From assembly GCF_002556545.1 (NCBI RefSeq), contig NZ_CP022685.1:3038001-3102000 (forward strand): DNA of 64,000 nucleotides, in the 5' to 3' direction. Source of the DNA: Streptomyces formicae. Lineage in GTDB: Bacteria > Actinomycetota > Actinomycetes > Streptomycetales > Streptomycetaceae. Below are positions 50,342 to 58,369 of the stretch, one piece after another. Under the pieces are notes generated by a model that was not told the origin of the DNA, ran no database searches, and saw only the letters and a list, made by a program, of their open reading frames with translations. Positions within the stretch are counted from its first letter, which is position 1; every line of letters begins with the position of its first letter. The position numbers and the translations under genes were made by a program.

Positions 50342-51814
50342 CTACTGACGGCTGATCGCCCTCGAAACTCCCGCCGCGATCGTCGTCGCAAGCGTCCACC
50401 CCAGCACCACCAACGCGTACCCGAACCACTGATACGCCCCCTGCGCGGCATACGAACCCTCCTGCCCGAAGTCGACGATCGGCAGCAGCAGGTCCAACGT
50501 GTAGAAGACCGGATTGAACTCCGGCGCCTCCTCAGGCTTCAACGCGGACGGCTCATGCACGGCGAACGTCACCGCCCCGACCAGCAGCAGCGAGAGCAAC
50601 CACACCGCCGCCCGCGTGGGCCGAAAGCCATAGCCGACGGTCCAGTCCTGGAGATACCCCCACGTCCTGGCGTACCAGGAAAGCGTCGCCCGATGCCTCC
50701 GCTGCTTGGCAAGCTGCACGGTGCGGGCCGCCCCGTCATCGCCGAGCCGGCGATACGCCGCGGTGAGCTGCTCGTACGCGTACGGAACGTACCCGTCAAC
50801 GTCCCGTTCGAGCACCCGAAGCCACCGTTCCGCCGGTTCGTGCGGACTGAGCCGCGTGTACGTCAGGCCGTCGAGACGGACCTTGTCCGGCCACATCTCG
50901 GTGGCCAGGTGCAGGAGGTCGAGTTGGCAGCCGCGCAGGGTGACCGCGCCGTCGATGCGCTCGGCCACGTGCAGGTCGAGCACGCCCGTGACCAGTCCGC
51001 TGGCACGCAGGGCGGTGCCGCCGGGATTGGAGAGGCGGGCATCCTCGAAGTTGAGAGGGCCCGCGACGCGCGCGCCCGGCAGGTTGACGCGTCCTTCCGC
51101 CCTCAGCCGCATCGCATGCAGACCGGATCCGGCGTTGAGGCCGGACGCGTGCAGGGACGTACCCCCGGGGTTGCTCAGCACCGCGTCGTCGAAGGTGATG
51201 TTCCCGGCGATCACCGCGCCCGCGAGGCGGACCATGCCATGGACGACGAGGCCCCCGTCGGCCTGGAGGTCGTCGTCGATGGTGGTGCGGTTGAGCGCGA
51301 GGACGGGCTCGTCGAGCGCGACGCCCTCCTCGCCGAGGTGCGCTCCCTCCAGGAACACCGCCCCGGAGATCCGCGCGCCACCGAGCCGTACGGGCCCACG
51401 GACCCGGCACCCGGTCATCCGCAGGGAGCCGTCCACCCGGAGGGATGTCCCGTTCATGCCGGGCAGCACGGACCACCCCAGATTGATCTGCCGCAACCGC
51501 GCCCCGTACAGGTCGAGTTCCTCGTCGAAGTGGCAGGCCCACATGTGCAGGGGGACCGCGACCTCCGCGTACTGAAGGTCGAGCACTCCACTGATACGAG
51601 CACCATGGAGCCGCAGGAACGGGACCTCCCCCTCCACGCGCGGCCCACCGACGAGCAACGCCCTCAACACCTCGGCCCGCACGGTCCGTTCGGGTCCCCA
51701 CTCGGCACCGGACGTCGCGGGTTCCCTCGGCCGCACCCGGAAGTCGACGGAACCCCCGAGCGCGTACGCTTCCCACACCCGCCGCTCGGCGCCGGTCAGT
51801 TGACTGATGTCCAC
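50342..51814 (-). CDS. Membrane protein with beta-helix-like ladder
   Basis: 490 residues. The middle (about 70–320) has recurring short units such as GARISGVLDL, GARISGAVFL, GAVIAGNITF and GARVAGPLNF, as in stacked beta-strand ladder proteins. A helical segment (VLERDVDGYVPYAYEQLTAAYRRLG) follows, then two membrane helices (about 400–420 and 465–486). A known Streptomyces hypothetical layout, function unknown; perhaps a membrane scaffold. Confidence 0.7.
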   Translation of the reverse strand: MDISQLTGAERRVWEAYALGGSVDFRVRPREPATSGAEWGPERTVRAEVLRALLVGGPRVEGEVPFLRLHGARISGVLDLQYAEVAVPLHMWACHFDEELDLYGARLRQINLGWSVLPGMNGTSLRVDGSLRMTGCRVRGPVRLGGARISGAVFLEGAHLGEEGVALDEPVLALNRTTIDDDLQADGGLVVHGMVRLAGAVIAGNITFDDAVLSNPGGTSLHASGLNAGSGLHAMRLRAEGRVNLPGARVAGPLNFEDARLSNPGGTALRASGLVTGVLDLHVAERIDGAVTLRGCQLDLLHLATEMWPDKVRLDGLTYTRLSPHEPAERWLRVLERDVDGYVPYAYEQLTAAYRRLGDDGAARTVQLAKQRRHRATLSWYARTWGYLQDWTVGYGFRPTRAAVWLLSLLLVGAVTFAVHEPSALKPEEAPEFNPVFYTLDLLLPIVDFGQEGSYAAQGAYQWFGYALVVLGWTLATTIAAGVSRAISRQ

Positions 51815-51953
51815 CGGCGCGACTCTAGGCGAAGGCGCCGGGGGGCCAGTGCCGCTGCGGGAGGAAACCGGCCTGACCGGTGGTGGGGCCGCTCAGGCCC
51901 CACCACCCGCCCTGACACCCATCCGGAAACCCGCCACCGAAACGAGTCATCAC

Positions 51954-52376
51954 ATGCCTCTGTCCGACCCCGGATACGAGAAGGCATCTCCCGACGTCAC
52001 ATCCGCCAGGAACAGTCTCGCCGCTCACGTACGACAAGAGCTGGAGCGGGCCGGTATCCCCGCCGCTCTGCTGGACATGCGGACTCCGGCAAGCCCGCCG
52101 GGCGCGGAGATCGAGTGCGACCTCGGGGCCGACGCGGCGGGAGGGGTTTTCGTCCAGTGGAATGCCGGCCAATCCCTTCGGGACGCCGCTGGCGAGAGCC
52201 TCATGAAGCAGGACTTGCAAGCACCCGCCGTCAAACACAACGGAGCCGTAGGCTCCGCCATGTGCGCCGCGATGGTAGGGATTCTTCGATCCGCCGGATT
52301 CCAGGCCGTGGAATCGGAAGATGACATGCGCCCGTTCACCGTTGAAGTACAAGGCTGGTCGGATCCTGCGAGTTGA
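51954..52376 (+). CDS. Hypothetical protein
   Basis: 140 residues from the ATG at 51954. LAAHVRQELERAGIPAALLD then IECDLGADAAGGVFVQWNAG and MCAAMVGILRSAGFQAVESED suggest a small alpha/beta domain with no membrane segment. It lacks a strong ribosome site. Function unknown. Confidence 0.55.
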   Translation: MPLSDPGYEKASPDVTSARNSLAAHVRQELERAGIPAALLDMRTPASPPGAEIECDLGADAAGGVFVQWNAGQSLRDAAGESLMKQDLQAPAVKHNGAVGSAMCAAMVGILRSAGFQAVESEDDMRPFTVEVQGWSDPAS

Positions 52377-52593
52377 GCCGCACGCCGGCCGTTTGGCGCC
52401 GCGCGGAACAGCTGCGAGTCGTCGACCCGCGGGGGCGATGGCGTCGAGGCCGGACGGCACCGACCGGCCCCAGGTTCAGCCCACGCCACCCGGCGCACGC
52501 GTGGCGACTCGGGCGGTCCTCTTCTCATGCGATGAGGAGGTCCGTAGCCTTTTGCATCGACCATCCGAGTCTCGCTGCATGGGCTGAGGACAC

Positions 52594-53046
52594 GTGGACA
52601 CTGCGAGTCTGCTTCTGATCGGCGCAGCAGGCGGAGCGGCACGGGGGATCGTGCACGCGTACGACTGCATGTCCGAATGGCTCGTGCGGCGGCGGGAGTT
52701 CCGGCTGTCCGAGCAGCCCGCGACGGAGGGGCCTCCCGCGTTCGGCACGTTCTACGACATCGCGGGCGAGAGCATCGCGGCAGTGGTGCACACCGTGCTG
52801 GGGGCCGGGGTGGCGATGCTCATGGCCTCCTGGGGCCAGGTCAGTGGGGGCTTCGCGACCTTCGCCGTCGGGGCGTCAGCTCCCTTGATCCTCGTGCAAC
52901 TCAAACACTCCCGGCTGGCGGAGATCGTCATCGGCGACTCCAACGCACCGCAGAGCACTCAGCCGCATGGCCTCCAGCCACCGACGATCGGGCCGCCCAA
53001 CGAGCAGACCGGACCCCGGCGCCCGGACCCGGGCGGCACCGAATGA
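52594..53046 (+). CDS. Small membrane protein
   Basis: 150 residues from a GTG (GAGGA upstream). Hydrophobic stretches lie at about 3–20 and in 60–105 (AVVHTVLGAGVAMLMASW, FATFAVGASAPLILVQL); the tail is Pro-rich. The stop overlaps the next ATG (ATGA), so the two are made together. The 217 bases upstream of it show no gene. Confidence 0.6.
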   Translation: MDTASLLLIGAAGGAARGIVHAYDCMSEWLVRRREFRLSEQPATEGPPAFGTFYDIAGESIAAVVHTVLGAGVAMLMASWGQVSGGFATFAVGASAPLILVQLKHSRLAEIVIGDSNAPQSTQPHGLQPPTIGPPNEQTGPRRPDPGGTE

Positions 53047-53870
53047 CCCGGCCCACACTGCTCCGCCGGGCCGCCGCGGCCACGATCGGGGTCGACCGAC
53101 GCCCGAGCCGTGACCGCGCCCTTCCTCCGGCGCGGAGCCTCACGCTGCCGCGCAGGGCCGCCGCCGCAGTCATCGGTGTCCGTACGTACCGTCTGTCCGC
53201 GAGAGCAACGGAAGCGGCACCGGCTCCGGAGACAGGGAGGGCGGAGGCTCGGAGGGGGGATACGGAGAGGGCGGGCGTCGGCTCAACGTCCGCTCCGGCC
53301 TTGCTGGAGCCCCTCGGCCCGCCCGAAAAGCCTCGGCCGGGGGAGAGGCCGCGCCGTGGACTCGTCCTGGCCGCGGCCGCCGCCGTCATGGCCATCGCCT
53401 TCGGCGCCTATGCCTACCACCACGAGGACACCGCGGTGAAGACCGAGCCTGCGGCCGGCCCGTTGGACATGTACCTCGGCACCTGGCGGGCCACGCTCCG
53501 CAACGACCTCGGCAAACACACCCGGAGGCTCGTGATCCGGCCGGGCGGCGTGGCTGACACGGTGATGACGCTGACGGCGGACGGCCCGCTGGGCCAAGGA
53601 CGCACGTACCACTGCGTCTTCACGGCAAAGCTGGAGTCCGCCACGTTCAGCAGCCTCCGGCTGAGCGAGTCGACGGTGGCTTCGGGCAAACCTCCCAGTT
53701 CCTGTGCGACAGGGACCGCCTCAACGCTGATCCTGCTGAGCGAGAACACACTGCGACGCGTCAACGAGGGCAACAAGGACCGACTGACGTACACCCGCAC
53801 CTCGAACGCTTGGGACCCCCCACGTACCGGCCCCCCGCTGCCGCACGGGTTTACCCGCACTCCCGACTAA
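53043..53870 (+). CDS. Membrane-anchored protein with extracytoplasmic domain
   Basis: 275 residues. The N-terminal cytoplasmic part repeats RRAAAATIGV and RRAAAAVIGV, a membrane helix lies at about 112–132 (LVLAAAAAVMAIAFGAYAY), and the outer domain (150–260, MYLGTWRATLRND, TYHCVFTAKLES) resembles the sensor-like tails found on some Streptomyces kinases. The kinase itself is absent. Function unknown. The last codons lie in a repeat seen again near 55,990. Confidence 0.6.
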   Translation: MTRPTLLRRAAAATIGVDRRPSRDRALPPARSLTLPRRAAAAVIGVRTYRLSARATEAAPAPETGRAEARRGDTERAGVGSTSAPALLEPLGPPEKPRPGERPRRGLVLAAAAAVMAIAFGAYAYHHEDTAVKTEPAAGPLDMYLGTWRATLRNDLGKHTRRLVIRPGGVADTVMTLTADGPLGQGRTYHCVFTAKLESATFSSLRLSESTVASGKPPSSCATGTASTLILLSENTLRRVNEGNKDRLTYTRTSNAWDPPRTGPPLPHGFTRTPD

Positions 53871-53904
53871 CGCCCAGGTTTACCCCCGCCCGCGTCTCGG
53901 CGAC

Positions 53905-54160
53905 TTGGACGAAAGCTTCCTCTCGGCATGCCGAGCGGCTCCGGACGGGAGCGTCATGAGCGGAGTCTTCTCCGTCGGCGACACCATGTTCAACGAGCTT
54001 CAACTCAAGCGTTTCGTAACGGAGTTGAACCGGCTCCGAAACGGGAGAAGAACGGCACGGTGCGGAAGCTCATCGCGGCGGCCGAGTTCGCGATCGCCTC
54101 GTTCGAAGGGCAAGCGCCCCGCTTCGAGCGGGGCGCCCGCTGCCGCCTTGGCCTATTTTG
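53905..54160 (+). pseudogene. Frameshifted remnant of a small conserved protein
   Basis: One frame reads ACRAAPDGSVMSGVFSVGDT then ELQLKRFVTELNRL; about ten codons later a neighbouring frame continues with NGTVRKLIAAAEFAIASFEG. Joined, they resemble a small Streptomyces immunity-like protein family. The shift lies near 54030. The rest of this 352-bp gap holds a hairpin (54114–54136) with a following TATTTTG tract. Confidence 0.5.
54114..54136 (+). terminator. 9-bp hairpin with TTCGA loop
   Basis: GCGCCCCGC (54114–54122) pairs with 54128–54136 around TTCGA, followed 25 bases later by TATTTTG. Probably ended the remnant gene's transcript. Confidence 0.55.
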
Positions 54161-54222
54161 ACCAGTACGCCAAAGCGGGCCGGGCACGTGGATTCCTGAG
54201 ACAGAGGCAAGAAGGCACCATC

Positions 54223-54633
54223 ATGAGCTACGGCTTGACCCTCTACAGGTTCGTGGACGGCGAGATGTCCAGGGTGGACATCGAAACGGTGAGGCCGCTC
54301 CTGGCCGCGTACGACGCCGCGCCGGGAAGGGCCGCTGAGGATTCTCCGGAATTCTGGGTGCGGGCCCCTGACGGCAGCGAGGCGGAAGTGAGCGTCTCGG
54401 ACGGCATCATTGCTGTCGAGCGCCCGCAGGCCGGCGAGGTGTGGAAGGTCGTCATCGGCTTGATCAACCAGACCGGTACGGGTGTTCTCCTTGCCGACGG
54501 CAGGTTCCTCTGTCCGGACGGCATGCGCGAGCACCTTCCCGCGGGCATGGCGGACGACTCCGTCTTCGTCCCGGAGATCACGCTGGAAACCTTGGAGCGG
54601 ATTGCCGGACCTTTCACGCATCCGCTGGCGTAG
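54223..54633 (+). CDS. Hypothetical protein, paralogue of the gene at 54796
   Basis: 136 residues from the ATG at 54223. It begins MSYGLTLYRFVDGEMSRVD; the neighbour begins MSYDIFVCRFVDGEPAVLD, and both share a later DGxxVxVSD/INHL-type region and PDG/RDE acidic stretches. A paralogous pair of small acidic proteins, as often seen for immunity proteins, but no toxin is adjacent. Function unknown. Confidence 0.6.
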   Translation: MSYGLTLYRFVDGEMSRVDIETVRPLLAAYDAAPGRAAEDSPEFWVRAPDGSEAEVSVSDGIIAVERPQAGEVWKVVIGLINQTGTGVLLADGRFLCPDGMREHLPAGMADDSVFVPEITLETLERIAGPFTHPLA

Positions 54634-54670
54634 CAGGCTCTGCGGCAGGTTGAGAGTGTGAGTCGCTGAA

Positions 54671-54702
54671 GGTGTGCCCCTGCTTTTGAGCGGGGGCACA
54701 CC
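54671..54702 (+). terminator. 10-bp terminator hairpin
   Basis: GGTGTGCCCC (54671–54680) pairs perfectly with 54693–54702 around a loop containing TTTT. It lies 38 bases after the stop of the gene at 54223. Confidence 0.65.
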
Positions 54703-54795
54703 CCTCACCCCGCATGCTGGAAGGCAGGTTGCGGTGGCACCGGGCGGAGCGATTGAGCGGCACATCGCATCTGGCATTCACCATTGGAGGGATTT

Positions 54796-55185
54796 GTGAG
54801 TTACGACATCTTCGTGTGCCGGTTCGTGGACGGTGAACCAGCCGTGCTGGACAAGGAAGTCGCGCACGAAGCCCTTGACCCCTACGTGACGGCGAGGGAC
54901 GAGAATTTCCTCCAGATCAAGGCAGGAAGCGATGGGGGGAGTGCGGATATTCACTTCAGCTCCGACACCAACATCACAATCAACCATCTCGGGGGAGATG
55001 AGATCATGAACGTCATCGTCGAGCTCGTACGGCGGACGGAATCCTCCCTCATCCTGCCTGGTGGAACGGTGGTCCTCAGTCGAGACGAAGACCGTGAATG
55101 TCTACCTGAGAGCATCAGGGACGGATGGGAAGTCGCCGTCGCGTCAACAGGCGAGGAAATCACGCGAGCGATCCGGGAATCTTGA
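54796..55185 (+). CDS. Hypothetical protein, paralogue of the gene at 54223
   Basis: 129 residues from a GTG with TTGGAGGG upstream. It shares the MSYx…RFVDGE start with its neighbour and has an IVELVRRTESSLILPGG segment parallel to VIGLINQTGTGVLLADG there. Acidic, no membrane segment. Separated from its paralogue by a terminator, so independently expressed. Function unknown. Confidence 0.6.
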   Translation: MSYDIFVCRFVDGEPAVLDKEVAHEALDPYVTARDENFLQIKAGSDGGSADIHFSSDTNITINHLGGDEIMNVIVELVRRTESSLILPGGTVVLSRDEDRECLPESIRDGWEVAVASTGEEITRAIRES

Positions 55186-55196
55186 TTCTTTCCCAC

Positions 55197-55928
55197 TCAG
55201 CCGACAGCAGGCAGCTGCCGGGCGAAGCGGCGGACGGCGTCAGTGAAAGCGGCCGGGTCGTCGAAGTTCGCGAGGTGTCGGGCCCTCGGGATCAATTCGA
55301 CGCGAGCGTGCGGATGCGCGCGGGCGAAGTCCGCCTCGCCCGCGCGGAAGAGGGTGTCCTTCTCGCCGTTGAGGATGAGGACCGGAGCCTTCACATGACG
55401 CATCGCCCCCACGTCGAAGCGTCCGAGCACTTCGCCCCAAGCCGCCGGCAGGGCATGGAAGGCATAGCCGGAACGGATGGTCGCCTCCACCACTTCCCGT
55501 GGGTACTGGCGCCGCAGCAACCGATCGTTCCACCGGGTCAGCCGGTCCGCCGACACACGGGGCACCTGCCTGGCGACCCAGCGATAGGGCGCTGTCCAGA
55601 GCCCACGGGTAGCCGCACTGGCTCCCGCGAGGACCAGCCCGCGCAGTCGTTCCGGGCAGTGCCGCGCGAACTCCAGCGAGGCGTATCCACCGAGCGAGTG
55701 CCCGACGACCAGGGCGGGACCGCGGTCGAGCGCGTCCACCGCAGAAGCGATGATCTCCGTGGCGGCGCGCAGGCTCCAGGGTTGGGCCGAGCGCTCTCCA
55801 TGACCGGGCAAGTCGACCGCCACTACCGGGAATTCGTCCCGGAGCGCGGCCAACTGCACGCTCCACTGGCCCGCGCTGAAGCGCGTCCCGTGGACGAAGA
55901 CGATGGGTACCGCGTCTGCCGCTGTCAT
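55197..55928 (-). CDS. Alpha/beta-fold hydrolase
   Basis: 243 residues. HGTRFSAGQW gives the oxyanion region, GHSLGGYASLEFA the nucleophile elbow, DGEK-like LILNGEKDTLFR the acid, and RARHLANFDDP the His. Complete triad, so an active esterase or related hydrolase; substrate unknown. It converges on the hypothetical gene at 54796. Confidence 0.85.
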   Translation of the reverse strand: MTAADAVPIVFVHGTRFSAGQWSVQLAALRDEFPVVAVDLPGHGERSAQPWSLRAATEIIASAVDALDRGPALVVGHSLGGYASLEFARHCPERLRGLVLAGASAATRGLWTAPYRWVARQVPRVSADRLTRWNDRLLRRQYPREVVEATIRSGYAFHALPAAWGEVLGRFDVGAMRHVKAPVLILNGEKDTLFRAGEADFARAHPHARVELIPRARHLANFDDPAAFTDAVRRFARQLPAVG

Positions 55929-56150
55929 CAGTTACCAATTCCCCCCGGACAGCACCCTACTTCGTCGGGGATTCCACTGCCGCGACGGTTTACTCCGCAC
56001 CCGGCTAACGCCCAGGTTTACCCCTGATCGACACCCGTGGGTTGACGCCTGCCACCGCGCTCCCCGCGTAACTTCTCCGCTCGTCGGCGAGTACGCCGAC
56101 GACCACGGACAACCGTCGATGACCATCGATGACCACAGGGGGAAACACTC
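55929..56150. other. Divergent gap containing a repeat of the 53.85-kb sequence
   Basis: CTAACGCCCAGGTTTACCCC occurs here (56005–56024) and at 53867–53886, with similar bases before it (GGTTTAC..CGCAC). Together with the pseudogene between them, this suggests duplication or recombination. A promoter for the secreted protein gene should lie in the remaining part. Confidence 0.5.
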
Positions 56151-56558
56151 GTGCGCATACGTTCACGCATGGCTCCGATCGCGCTGACCGCCGTCATGCT
56201 CGGAGGAGGAATGGCCGCCGCGACCGCCACGGCGGCGAGCGCCGACGCGCCGAAGGGCGGGGCCCAGATCCAGTCCTGCTACGGCAGCGCGAAGAACTAC
56301 AAGGCCGTCGGCGACGGGAGCACCGCGATCTGGCCCGCCGGTACCGCCTGGGCCAGGACCACCAGCAACTGCGCGGACATCAACATCAAGGTGAACTACA
56401 ACCGCCACGTCAAGGTCTGCTACCGCCACGGCTGCGGGGACTACCAGTACGCCAAGGCGGGCGAGTGGAAGGTGATCGGCAACAACGTGCCGAACGGGTG
56501 GGAGTTCTACCTGGAGTTCTCCGGCGGAAACGACGGAACGGGCAAGGTCGCCTACTGA
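56151..56558 (+). CDS. Small secreted protein
   Basis: 135 residues from a GTG. A Sec signal peptide (MRIRSRMAPIALTAVMLGGG…, cleavage near ASADA, residue 31) leads to a mature part of about 100 residues with four Cys (SCYGSAKN, NCADI, CYRHGC) likely forming disulphides. Aromatic/Gly-rich. Resembles small extracellular Streptomyces proteins of unknown role. Its end overlaps the next, opposite gene by seven bases. Confidence 0.7.
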   Translation: MRIRSRMAPIALTAVMLGGGMAAATATAASADAPKGGAQIQSCYGSAKNYKAVGDGSTAIWPAGTAWARTTSNCADINIKVNYNRHVKVCYRHGCGDYQYAKAGEWKVIGNNVPNGWEFYLEFSGGNDGTGKVAY

Positions 56559-57376
56559 CCCGGGGCTGACGCCCATGGGGCGGCCGCGTCGGACAGCGCC
56601 TGCGTCTCGTCGTACGACGGGACGCGGGCGGGCACCGGGACGCCCCGGGCCACCGACTCGGCCGCCGCCACCGCCGCGCCGAGCGCCGCGCGGAACAGCA
56701 GCGAGCCGGTGCTGACCCTCCGGACGCCCGCCTCCGCGAGCTCGGCGAGGGAAGGTCCTTCCGGTGCGTGGAGGACGTTCAGCGGGGTGGCGCCGAGGCC
56801 CGCGACCAGCTCCGCGACGGCCCGCACGTCCCACAAACCGGGGACGAACACCCCGTCCGCGCCCGCCTGTTGGTAGGCGGCGAGCCGGTCGGCCGTCTCC
56901 GCCGCCGCCCCGGCGCCCGGCAGCCAGTACGTGTCCGTGCGGGCGTTGACGAAGAGCCGGTCGGACACGGACTCGCGTACGGCCCGGAGGATCTCGCTCT
57001 GGTGCCCGGTCTCGCGCAGCGTGCCGTCGGGGCGGCCGTCCTCGATGTTCACGCCGACGACTCCGGCGTCCGCCAACTCGCGGACCAGGGTGGCGACTTC
57101 CTCCGGTCTGTCGCTGAAGCCGCCCTCGATGTCGACGGTGACGAGGGCGTCGGTGCGGGCCAGGCCGCGGGCCAGCCGTACGGTGTCCGCGCGGGCGGCA
57201 CCCGCCCCGTCCGGGAGTCCCGCGGCTGCGGCCACGCCCAGACTGGTCGTACCGATCGCGCGGAAGCCCGCGGCGATGAGCGCGGCGGCCGAGGCGTGGT
57301 CCCAGGCGTTGGGCAGGACCAGGGGGGCACCGGTGCGGTGGTGCAGGTCGCGGAACTCCTCGTACCGAAGCGTCAT
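56552..57376 (-). CDS. Isocitrate lyase/PEP mutase-family protein
   Basis: 274 residues from the ATG at 57376. LVLPNAWDHASAAALIAAGFRAIGTTS, VTVDIEGGFSD and VNIEDG carry the metal and substrate residues of the superfamily; NARTDTYW follows. The KKCGH-type loop of isocitrate lyase is absent, so it is more like oxaloacetate or methylisocitrate-type lyases/phosphonomutases. Substrate unknown. Confidence 0.82.
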   Translation of the reverse strand: MTLRYEEFRDLHHRTGAPLVLPNAWDHASAAALIAAGFRAIGTTSLGVAAAAGLPDGAGAARADTVRLARGLARTDALVTVDIEGGFSDRPEEVATLVRELADAGVVGVNIEDGRPDGTLRETGHQSEILRAVRESVSDRLFVNARTDTYWLPGAGAAAETADRLAAYQQAGADGVFVPGLWDVRAVAELVAGLGATPLNVLHAPEGPSLAELAEAGVRRVSTGSLLFRAALGAAVAAAESVARGVPVPARVPSYDETQALSDAAAPWASAPGQ

Positions 57377-57439
57377 GGCACGAACGTACGGGCGCGACGC
57401 TTCGGTGCGGGCCGAAGTGCGCCCGGTCGGCGCGTCACT

Positions 57440-57662
57440 CCTCGCGGACGGGGAAGTGACGAGCGGACCGCGCGGCTCCTCCAGGAGCGCTGGGGCGCAC
57501 TCGTCCGTCGTCTGCTTCACCATGCTGCACATCAGGGACACCATGAACACGGTGTCCCCGGCCGGGCTCCCCGACCGCCTGAAGGCCGTGGGCTTCACTG
57601 AGGTGGCGGTGGACCTTCATCCGCGGAGCGGGGCACCGCGCTTCCGCGCACACAAGCCATAG
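57440..57662 (+). pseudogene. Remnant of a SAM methyltransferase
   Basis: One frame reads VVCFTMLHIRDTMNT and soon LPDRLKAVGFTEVAVDLHPR to a proper stop at 57662. These match the middle (FTMLHH) and C-terminus of a class I methyltransferase with about 40 residues between them lost and no N-terminus. It fills the 300-bp gap between the lyase and AIM24 genes. Confidence 0.5.
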
Positions 57663-57676
57663 CCCAAGATGTGGGC

Positions 57677-58357
57677 ATGAAGAGTGACCTGTTCTCCAGC
57701 GACCACATGGCACAGCCGGCCCACGTGCCCGGCATGACCCTCCAGAACGCCAAGTCCATCAAGTACGCCGTCAACGGCGAGATGCTCGCGCGCCAGGGCG
57801 CGATGATCGCCTACCGGGGCAGCCTCCAGTTCGAGCGGAAGAGCCAGGGCGGCGTCGGTGGTCTGCTCAAGCGGGCGGTGACCGGCGAGGGGCTGCCGCT
57901 GATGGCCGTGCGCGGCCAGGGCGAGGCGTGGTTCGCGCACGAGGCGCAGAACTGCTTCATAGTCGACGTCGAGCCCGGCGACGTCCTCACCGTCAACGGC
58001 CGCAACGTCCTCTGCTTCGACGCGACCCTCTCGTACAAGATCGAGACGGTGAAGGGCGCGGGCATCACCGGCGGCGGCCTGTTCAACAGCGTCTTCACCG
58101 GCACGGGCCGCCTCGGCCTCATCTGCGAGGGCAACCCCCTGGTCATCCCGGTCACCAAGGACCAGCCGGTGTACGTCGACACGGACGCGGTCGTCGGCTG
58201 GACCGCCGGCCTCGGCACCTCCCTGCACCGCTCGCAGTCGATCGGCTCGATGATCCGCGGCGGCTCGGGCGAGGCGGTCCAGCTGATGCTCCAGGGCGAG
58301 GGCCACGTCATCGTCCGCCCGAGCGAGGCGACTCCGCAGAAGCCGCAGCAGCACTGA
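57677..58357 (+). CDS. AIM24-family protein
   Basis: 226 residues from the ATG at 57677. The GEMLARQGAMIAYRGSLQFE and VLTVNGRNVLCFDATLSYKIE segments and the Gly-rich turns (GAGITGGGLFN) are typical of the beta-rich AIM24/TerD-like fold common in Streptomyces. No signal peptide. Function unknown, sometimes near stress genes. Confidence 0.85.
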   Translation: MKSDLFSSDHMAQPAHVPGMTLQNAKSIKYAVNGEMLARQGAMIAYRGSLQFERKSQGGVGGLLKRAVTGEGLPLMAVRGQGEAWFAHEAQNCFIVDVEPGDVLTVNGRNVLCFDATLSYKIETVKGAGITGGGLFNSVFTGTGRLGLICEGNPLVIPVTKDQPVYVDTDAVVGWTAGLGTSLHRSQSIGSMIRGGSGEAVQLMLQGEGHVIVRPSEATPQKPQQH

Positions 58358-58369
58358 GGAGGGGCCCGG

